The position numbers and the translations under genes are program-made. The notes beneath the pieces were generated by a model, which was not told the origin of the DNA, ran no database searches, and worked only from the letters and a program-made list of their open reading frames with translations. A stretch of DNA of 64,000 nt from Nymphaea colorata (Eukaryota; Streptophyta; Magnoliopsida; Nymphaeales; Nymphaeaceae), in NCBI RefSeq assembly GCF_008831285.2, contig NC_045148.1:9863001-9927000 (forward strand), given 5' to 3'. This document shows, piece after piece, positions 45,556 to 64,000 of this stretch (position 1 is its first letter; every line of letters starts with the position of its first letter).

Positions 45556-48540
45556 TAGATACGACCACATGAAAAAGACAGGCGGGAAGAAAGACAAAAA
45601 AGGAAAAAAAGGTGAATATATGGTGGGTTCAAATGGTTACTAACAAAAAAAGACCATGCAGAGGCAAGAACACTATAAAAGAAAGGACATGAGGTAAAAA
45701 GATGAACCCGAGACTCAACCGCGACGAGAGAGAATGGACATTGGTTAGTTAAACTAATACCAAGATGTTGAAGGTGATCAAACGTATTGATGTGACCCAC
45801 CAAAAAAAACCAGACAAAAGCAATGGCATGAGGAGAGTGACCAGGGGACCAAAGGGACTAGGGTGGGAGCGACACAACGGAAGAACCAAAGGAGGTCAGG
45901 TAACAAAAAGAAAAAATGAAATCACGGAAGGGCGAAAGAAGCCAAGATGGGGGGGCAAGCGGAGGAAGGTGAGCAAGGTAGAGGAAAAGGGGAAGGACAG
46001 AAAGCAGGTCACACCAAAAGTGTGAAGGAGATGTGTGAGAGATAAAAATATTACAATCACTAGGGGAAAACAGGTTATATTTGGAACAAATAAAAAGGAA
46101 GATGAGAGAAAGCTCAGTTGCTAGGCGCCACTACCAAGAACATAAAGAGGACTCACACTCCCGATTAAGATTGGTAACCCCAGCACCCCCAAAAAGACGC
46201 AGAAGGGCAACCATATCCCAATGCGCAAGGCAATCCGAAGGCTGTCACCATCCCAAATAAAGTTACGAATGATTTTATCAAACATTCTCAATACAACCAC
46301 ATGAGATCGAAAGATCGCCAAGGCATGAAGAGGGAGAGACATAAGACAATGTTTAGCAAGGGTAATACGTCATGGGAAAAGCATCTTTTCCTGCCAATAA
46401 TGGAGGCGATCCAACAATTTCTGCTCAACTTCATCCCAAAAGGAGGGCGCAGGAGGCGACAACGTAATCTGAAGACCCAAGTAATTCATGGGTAGGTCAG
46501 TATCCTTACACCCAAAACAAGCTTTCGCAAGAAGCACCGTAGCCAGATCCGCGTGAATGAGAAAAAGGTTACGCTTAGAGGAATTAATAGAAAGACCTGA
46601 GATGAGCTCAAAAACTCGAAAGATAAGCCACGTTTTCATAATCTATTGGCGAGAAGCAGTGCCAAAGAGGAGAAAGTCTTCAGCATATTGGAGGGTAGAG
46701 AAGGCCTGCAAGTGGGGGAGTAAATGTGGAGTGATGAAGTCAACGAGCACAGCGTGACGAAATAAGGCAAAAAAGCACTCAGCAACTAAGTTGAAAAGCA
46801 ATAGTGATAGCAAACAACTCTAATGGAGGCTGCGACCGAGACAAAAGAATTCACCACACATTCCATTGAAGGAGATCGCAAGCTAGGCCCCAGTGACAAG
46901 CGAGAGGATCTACCAACAAAATGATGGACCAAAAACAAGGTGGGTGAGAAAGTCAGATAGGAACTCTCAACTAACCGAACCAAAGGCCTTGGAAATGTCT
47001 AACTTAAGGATGAAGAAGAGAAAACGCAAACAGTAGAGGGAATGAACAACCTCGTTGGCTAGGACAACAACGTCATGCAAACACCGACCCTTGATGAACG
47101 CAACTTGAAAGAGGTTGATGATAGAAGACATAACAGACACAAGCCGCATAGAAAACAACTTAGCGATAATCTTGTGGGGAGTGCCTAAGATGGAGATCGG
47201 GCGAAAGTGGCTGACGTCCATAGTGTTAGGATGCTTAGGCACCAAGACGCAGGTGGCTTGGTTAAACTCTTTAAGAAAGACATAGTTGGAGGCAAATTCA
47301 TTACAAAACTCGAACACATCAATGATACAAGCCTCCCAAAAGGTGTGAAAAAATTCAATAGGAAAACCATCAATGTCAGACATCTTACCCGAACCAAGGG
47401 CCTAAACAGTATTCTTGATTTTTTAGTAGAGGAAGGGCCGCTCAAGAGTGATCGTGCAAGAGACCGAGAGGGATGAGATGTAAATGTCTGGCGGTGGGGC
47501 ACGAAAGCGAATAGGTTTAGAGTAGAAATCATGAAAATAAGCAACCAAAGCTGTGAGGATGTCATCACCAAGAACTTCTCTGTGCCCAATAACCATGGAC
47601 TAGAACAACGTCTGACAACGTCTCTAAGAAGCGGCCAAGTGGAAGAACGAGAATTTTGGTCTCTATGCGAAAGCCAACCCAACCTAGAACGCTGTTGCTA
47701 GTTGAAGAATTTTCTAATCTGCCACTCCTTATCAAGACACTGGAGACCATTAGACAAAGAAGACAGGCAGACTGATCTGCTGAAAAATTGTCATAAGACT
47801 GGAAGGACAGGATCTCCTCATCACAAACGATCACCTCAGAAAATTTTTCGCTCCAAAAAATACGTTTCCAAACAATAACCTCCCTCCTGATGCAATGCAG
47901 CTTACAAGAGAGCCTAAAAGCAGCCCATCTACCATTGACGGTGCGAGCCCACCACCTAGGGACGACATCAACAAAGGACTCATACACCAAAACTCAAAAC
48001 GGAACCGAGTGCACCCTGTTCCAGCTCTACACCGAAGAAGAGAAAGTAGCAGTGGAGCATGATCAGACCAATGCTTCAGTCCTAGGACCAAGGATGACGA
48101 GGGAAAAACAAAGAACAACTCAGGCGAGAGGAAGACACGGTCCAACCTCTAGAGAATGAGAGGATTTCTATTGTTGGATAAAGTAAACTTCCCATTATTC
48201 AAAGGAACGTCGAAAATGTCGAACTCATCAACGAACGAGCGAAAGACAGACCAGAAGTGATAGGGGAAGAGGAGTCTGCAGGGCTATGAAGGCAATTAAA
48301 GTCTCCTGCCAAAAGCCACGGTAAACAAGCAAGCTCACGAGCATAATGAAGTTCAACCCACAACTAGTCATGTAAGGCCCCAATGTAAGGGCTACAAACC
48401 GCAGTAATTAAGACTGGCTAGAGACCATCTAAGATGACCGAAATAGAGAACTTACCAACATGCACAACCACCCATGCAGAGACTAAGCCAGCAAAATACG
48501 GCCAGCAACACCATTAACCGGAAGGTACCCAAAGAGAGAG
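45556..48540 (-). mobile_element. Decayed LINE on the minus strand
   Basis: Reading the minus strand: endonuclease end with GDFNCLHSPAD (near 48290) and SDHAPLLL (near 48060); RT start with SHFRPISILGTPHKIIAK (near 47210) and LKLDISKAF (near 46990); catalytic box YAEDFLLFG near 46680 in place of YADD; MNYLGLQITL (near 46480); and a zf-RVT-like end to 45556. Many stops and frameshifts split it. This is a second, unrelated LINE insertion, on the opposite strand to the one at 13380. The hAT-type element lies directly beyond its recognisable 3' end. Confidence 0.8.
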
Positions 48541-49790
48541 AGATAAGCACATTTCTACAATTGGACTGAACTAGGCTTCTTTACACACACACACACAAGA
48601 GAGAGAGAGGTCGAGAATCAGACGTGCACATTTCTACAATTGGACTGAACTAGAGTGAGTAGGTTTCACCACACACACACACACACACGCAAACACGAAA
48701 GAGAGAGAGATAGAGAGAGAGAAACATGCACATTTCTACAATTGGACTGAACTAGGCTTCAGCATTAGATTGAAGTTGGATTAGGTAGTTGTTTCATCGC
48801 AGTCAAACAGAATATAATACTGGACTTATATTTTCTCCGGTACTTGGATTCCGAGGTGTTAGAACTTAGAATCATCATCCTCAAATTCTGTCACAGAAAA
48901 TACTACAGCCCAACTTCAAATGCTTACATTTTGTTTGGACCTACATAGAACTCATGGGAGTAATTATATGCAGTCATGTGTATCGGATGGCTAAACATTA
49001 AAAAACTGTCACTAAAACACTGATCTGTGTATAAAAAGACCATAAACTGTTGCCATAATATAGACGGACGCTAATGCTCATCTGACAATATGCTAAATTT
49101 AAATTTAAGATGGATATATGCATGATCTTAGCTCCACGAGTCTTCACCGAGATTATGGATAATCAAAGGCCCTTAAATTGAATAAAATGTGCAACTAAAC
49201 TCACGGATTATTTGTCGGTGATTATGCAAGCTTCAGGCCATTGGCCTCACATCTGCTGGCCAAATTTGACAGAGACTTCCGTTAAGTAGCCTTCGATTAG
49301 ATCGAAATTCGAGATCCAACCGTGGTTCTGTCAAATTGTAGATCTCAGATTTAAGCTCCCATTTATCTGCTAAACCTGTTGTTGTGGCTTTGAATATGCG
49401 AATTTTTGATTAAATGCTATTCCTTACATAGTTTATAACATTCTTCTATCTCGTTTGAAAGGAAAAAGGTTAGAAAGCAATTAGATAAGGCAAGATAATT
49501 TAAAGATGCGTTTTCATGAGTAAGTAAAAAAAAAATTCCACAATTTAGTATTATTATCATTTGCTGGAATTATGTTTGAAAAAGTATATTTTGGCGAATA
49601 AGAATGACAATCAAAACGTGACTGCCAGCTAGGGATGGAGCCTATCACACGGCCATTTTGTTAACGGGATCATTTGGCCTTTGTCTTTTTTGTTATTAAC
49701 GTTATTTTGGCACAATTTCCACTTTAAAGACTGCGACAACAATACGTTAAACAAGGCGTTATTTTCGAAAGGCGACGTTTGGCCATGGCG
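48541..49790. other. Upstream region of LARP6
   Basis: It begins with three tandem copies of a CACATTTCTACAATTGGACT block (near 48549, 48628 and 48729) separated by CA and GA microsatellites. The rest is AT-rich with no supported gene. Confidence 0.6.
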
Positions 49791-49800
49791 TCAAATGTCG

Positions 49801-49836
49801 CACGTGACTGGGCGAGCGAAGGCGAGGGAGCACGTG
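49801..49836 (+). promoter_or_regulatory. Two G-boxes in the LARP6 promoter
   Basis: CACGTG at 49801-49806 and again at 49831-49836, spaced 30 bp, 25 bp before the TATA box. Such motifs bind plant bZIP and bHLH factors (light, ABA). Confidence 0.6.
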
Positions 49837-49860
49837 CGATGGTCTCCGCAGGGCGGCAAC

Positions 49861-49868
49861 TATAAATA
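49861..49868 (+). promoter_or_regulatory. TATA box of LARP6
   Basis: TATAAATA, 91 bp before the ATG, followed by a GC-rich leader with no upstream ATG. Confidence 0.75.
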
Positions 49869-49958
49869 GGCCGCGTTCCCCGCTCGGCCGAGAGCAGGCG
49901 AGGGCGAGAGGGCGGGGGCGAAGGCGGGCGCCAAGTTGCCCGCTCTCCATTTGAAAAG

Positions 49959-60005
<10,047 letters not shown>

Positions 60006-61120
60006 CAGTTCTCTTTCAACTGGAAACTGGGCTTGCGAGTGTCCATTCTTGGCTTGTTTCTGTGTTTTATTTCTTGTCGCTTGAGTTCTTGAGACCCTTT
60101 CGGTGTAAAATGGAAAAGAAGGAATGCGGGTGGGCTTGGTTCTCATTTTCCTTGAAAATGTATCTTATCATCGCCTGTATCTGTCGATGGTAATTCTCCA
60201 CTTTGGTGAGGTCAGAGAAAAAGTTTGGTATTTATGCGTCCCACAAGGATTTTTCTTATATGGTAGAGAAATGAAAACAATCTTCATTTGTTTTTCCGAT
60301 AAATATTTGAGAAAGGTATGTGCATATTAAACGATGCTCGAGTCTTCCTCGAAACTAAAGTTGTTATATATATATATGACCAAACTCAAAGGGCCAGATC
60401 ACTTAATTGACCTGTATCCTAAAAGATAAACTGCAAGCGTGGATTTAGGAAGGGAACATCTCATGATATATGGTAATAAGAGTTGGTGTGGTTTGGTTCA
60501 TTTGTGTTATTGCAATGAGATCAGCGTTAAAAATATTTGCAAACAAGAGGTCCCATCCACCTGGCTGGGGGTTGTGCTTAATATATTGTAAGTTACGTAG
60601 ACAAATTTTGTTCTTTATAGAAGGTTAAGACTCTAACACTAGGGACGCTTGTTTTTGGGCCATACCTTTATGATGGCTCCATTTCCACTATGTAAATTTC
60701 CATTCGGACGACCAAAATAAGAGGTGCATGCAGAGCCTGACTGGAGTTGTATTGTTGTACTTAATCGCTGCGTCTGGTTAAATCCATTTCGGTGCCAGAC
60801 AAACGAGGGGCTGTCTGATTTCCGTCTCAATGTGGTAATCTTTTACTAAGGTTCTGATCCGTCATAAAACCTGACGCGCGGAAAGATTCTTGGTTGGAGT
60901 TACTGTCGCTCTCCGTCCAAATGCGGACCCTGAATGATTCAACTCGGATTCGATTCGGTTAACCCTATTCGTGGTTTCTGGCGCCTTCGAGTCGTCCTTT
61001 TCGACCATTGCTACGGAAAGTCCGAGACGGTTTGGAGCGATACACCTGGGGACAAATAGCGGGTCCTCCACAAGCACGCTTTCCCGCTCGTGGCGAACGG
61101 TCTGTAGGCCCGACGGCTTT
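60006..61120. other. LARP6 3' UTR and intergenic region before MraY
   Basis: No supported gene. Short TA run near 60365. Confidence 0.5.
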
Positions 61121-61124
61121 CGGG

Positions 61125-61130
61125 TATAAG
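61125..61130 (+). promoter_or_regulatory. TATA-like box of MraY
   Basis: TATAAG in a GC-rich setting, about 105 bp before the ATG at 61234. Confidence 0.4.
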
Positions 61131-61233
61131 AACCCAACCCTCGCAGGGTTGTACGAACTTCTTTTTCATATTTCTTCGCTCCTCTCTCCCCAGTCCTCCT
61201 TCATCACTCACAGTTCGCCGTTTGCACTTAGTA

Positions 61234-61903
61234 ATGATGCAATCTACGAGTTGTTCGGCGTGCGGAGCGTGGCCGCGATCGTTCGCGGCAGCGTTGTCGA
61301 GGAGGCAATCGCGCTCCCTTGGCGCGTCGATCGCGCTTTCTTCCCACTCCGTCGACTCTCAGGTTTGTGATTCCCATCCAGATGGGGTGAACTTTCTAAC
61401 TATTTGATCTTGCTGACTTCTTATAACTTTGTTTTTGGTACTTTTTAGATGCTTTCACCGCTTACTGCGATTGTGTCCCCCATTTTGTTAAAGACCGTTT
61501 GCTTCTTATGGGCGTGCAGATATATAGAGTGACGTGTTGTTCGTATAGATCTCGGAGACGTGGATATGGAGGCGTTCTGAATCTTCGTTCAGTGTCACGA
61601 GTTGCTGCCACGGACGAGGTAGTTTTTTGAAGAACCAATTCGGCGTAGTAGGCATGGTCATTTTCTGTATAATTGAAATGAGTGAATGACGTGTACTCTG
61701 CTGTTATCTTTGGCATGTTGTACTAATTTGTTGGAAAAATGTTTGTTACATTGGTGGTTGGATTTGCAAAAGCTCGCCTATAGGTTGTTTATTAAATGAG
61801 GTTCTACCTTAATTTTATCAATTATTCCGCTGAACTACTAACAAATATAAGCGACCTGTTGCGCTCAACGCTACGTCCCTGATAATTTAGTCTACCAATT
61901 TTG

Positions 61904-61937
<34 letters not shown>

Positions 61938-61993
61938 CGTGCGTGCGTGTGTGTATTTCAGTTTCTTTTAGTGTGTGTATATATATATATATA

Positions 61994-62085
<92 letters not shown>

Positions 62086-64000
62086 CAATAAACGGTTCTC
62101 TTGAGTTCTGTTTTTTTTTTTACTATTGATGGCAAAATTCAGGCAATAAGCCTCTTGGGCTTTGTTTTTTTTTTCAAGTAGTTCATACGTTTGTGTCATA
62201 TGGAAAACAAGGAAAAATCTCTAAAATTCATGGTATCTTGAGACCATGGTCACAAATAGCGTTTTGGAGTTTTAAACGGTGAGGTTTTTCTCGGGTATAA
62301 TAAGGCGAGCTTGAAAAAGATGGGAAAAAAATGGTAAAGTTTTAAAATAAAAAAAATGAAGGAAAAATAAAATAAATGAGAAACTAATAATTACAAACAA
62401 CAAGCAATAAGTAAATTTGTAACAAATAAAAAATAGAAAATGAAAAAAAAATGTTTGGCATTAAAAAAACATTAAAAATGAAAAAAAGGAAAAAATGTGA
62501 AAAAAACACGTTAAAGTTTTTAACGTTTCAAAAAAGTATGTTTTTTAAAAGTTTTAAACGGCAGTTTTATTTATCGCTTTTTTTTCACATTTTTTTCAAA
62601 AAAAATACGTTTTTTGTGAAGTTGAGACATACTTTAGCATTTTTGTTGCCAAAACAATAGAATGGAGAAAGGAATGTCTTTTGCCCCATACATTGAATTT
62701 GTTTCTGTGAATGGTATAAAGCTGAGTTTGTGAGATGGTAAATTTTTATTGTTAAAGATATATCTTAAATTTCCACAACTTTGTCTTATGGCCCATGGGT
62801 GCGAATACAGGTATGGAACAATTTCAAAAATCTTGCCACATACACACACAACGTGTCTTGTAATGGCAATTGCCTTCTAACTTGTCTTTTAATAGTTATT
62901 TTCTTTCTTTGCTTATGTCTTCTCCAGGGCAATTGCCTTCTAAGTTGTCTTTTAATAGTTATTTTCTTTCTTTGCTTATGTCTTCTCCAGGATGGATCCT
63001 CATTCTCGTTGTTTGATGATGTGTTTGATGATCATGATGATGGAACCCTTGGAGGAAGTTTGTGCTTGATGTCATCAAGTGAAGGAGAAGATAGTGATAC
63101 AGAGATCATAATTAATACTTCTGGGGATGTAGACTACCACAGGAACAATGCCTCTGACGTCTCTGGTTCATATTTGGAAACAAGTAGGCTTGCAAATCTT
63201 AGAATAAGAACTAAACACAAGAGGTAAGAGGACAAGTCAAATTTGATTTTAGTCATGATGTTCCTTTTTGTTCTTTACCAATAGGAAATAAGTTTTTTAT
63301 TGTACTGAACAATCTGCCTATGAAAGCTATTAGTGTCATTATTATTGTTGTTCTTGTTCTTATTCTTATTATTTGTTAGTATCGATGGAAATTTGGAGAA
63401 TTAACTAAGTTCTTTGTTTCTCTGCAGAACCTATCTTGGAATACTGAATAATTTGGGACTGATTATATTTTTGGTTGGGATCCTATTTCTCTTTGATGTA
63501 TGTGCATGGCGGATTGTGAGGCTACCATTGGCACCATTTTTCTTGACAGGCCCTTTCTTAGTCGCAGCTTGTTTAGCATCATTTGCTGGATTCTTTTGTG
63601 TGCCACTGTTCCATGTTTTAAAGATTCATCAAGTATTGAGGGTAGAAGGGCCTGACATTCACCTATACAAGAAGGGAACTGCGACAATGGGTGGCTTATT
63701 TTTCATTCCAGTTGGAATTATAGTTGCTGGAGCAGCATCTGATTTTTCTTCCATTGAAGTTTTTGGGGCAGCTGCAGCAACCATTGCTTTTGCAGCAATA
63801 GGGTTGCTTGATGATTCCCTCATTCTTATGAAGAAACATAATTATGGGTTGCCTGCACCGATTAAGATAATATTAGAGGTAGGATATACTTCTTGGTTTC
63901 CATCAATTAATTGTTATGCTTCCATGTTTTCTGTTTTGTCTTGTCAAGGAAACTGGTTCCTCCCAAAAAATTCCTTGACTAATCTCATTGCTGGCATTTG
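61234..64000 (+). CDS. MRAY: Plastid MraY, phospho-MurNAc-pentapeptide transferase (5' part)
   Basis: Exons 61234-61362, 61520-61618, 62991-63223 and 63428-63878; the gene runs off the right edge. The first 304 residues are seen. The Ser/Ala/Arg-rich start (MMQSTSCSACGAWPRSF) suits a chloroplast transit peptide. Residues about 77-150 are acidic and low in structure. Membrane helices start at about 162. KKGTATMGGL at 235-244 matches the family KKGTPTMGG block, and LLDDS at 280-284 matches the Asp pair of the active site. MraY links UDP-MurNAc-pentapeptide to undecaprenyl phosphate, making lipid I. The Arabidopsis homologue is At4g18270 (translocase 11). An alternative acceptor 63 nt before exon 3 stays in frame. 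The first of two adjacent ATGs is taken as the start. Confidence 0.88.
61903..62084. repeat. Compound microsatellite in MraY intron 2
   Basis: TA, then TG/CG, then about 60 bp of TA, then about 44 bp of GA. The rest of the 1.4-kb intron (61619-62990) is AT-rich with no gene. Confidence 0.9.
62865..62990. repeat. 63-bp tandem duplication over the MraY exon 3 acceptor
   Basis: Two nearly identical 63-bp units, each ending TCTTCTCCAG at 62927 and 62990. Only one or two bases differ. Confidence 0.92.

Overview
The window is nuclear DNA of a seed plant, most likely a flowering plant. It has spliced genes with GT-AG introns, long AT and GA/CT microsatellites, a Ty1-copia retrotransposon, plant-type LINEs, small hAT- and MULE-like elements, and four plant gene families I can recognise. 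The species cannot be fixed from the sequence. No tRNA, rRNA, CRISPR array or prokaryotic operon was seen.

Layout. (1) Positions 1-13.4 kb hold a minus-strand cluster of small secreted Gly/His/Cys-rich protein genes: two intact two-exon copies and three broken relatives, inside two tandem units of about 5.4 and 4.3 kb and one older, diverged unit. (2) A 5'-truncated LINE begins at the start codon of the fifth copy. It was later split by a complete copia element with 351/375 bp LTRs and a CTCTT target duplication (14.1-19.0 kb). (3) At 21.8-23.9 kb lies an intronless type-I nuclear group II intron maturase, best matched to nMAT1, with a degenerate RT active site. (4) Two DUF642 cell-wall protein genes diverge from each other: one minus-strand with a hydrophobic tail (26.9-30.3 kb), one plus-strand and soluble (39.4-41.6 kb). 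The stretch between them holds a possible broken gene, a strong G-quadruplex motif and nested MITEs. (5) At 44.5-48.5 kb are a long SSR, a 623-bp hAT-type non-autonomous element with an 8-bp TSD, and a decayed minus-strand LINE. (6) A 15-exon LARP6 gene (La motif, RRM, RG-rich tail, SUZ-C) spans 49.96-60.0 kb; one intron is GC-AG and another carries a MULE-like MITE with a 9-bp TSD. (7) From 61.2 kb to the right edge is the 5' part of a plastid MraY/translocase I gene, the enzyme that starts the lipid-linked steps of peptidoglycan synthesis.

The host genes do not form one pathway. nMAT1 acts in mitochondrial intron splicing, DUF642 proteins act in the cell wall, LARP6 binds RNA, and MraY is a plastid-envelope or thylakoid-type transferase. 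The closeness of nMAT1 and a DUF642 gene recalls Arabidopsis chromosome 1 (At1g30010 and At1g29980), which I recall from knowledge and have not checked. The most interesting new points are the shifted splice acceptor in the second Gly/His/Cys-rich copy, the hairpin kept just 3' of three copies, the 63-bp duplicated splice acceptor in MraY that adds an in-frame hydrophobic segment, and the hairpin-rich TATCGTA element in LARP6.
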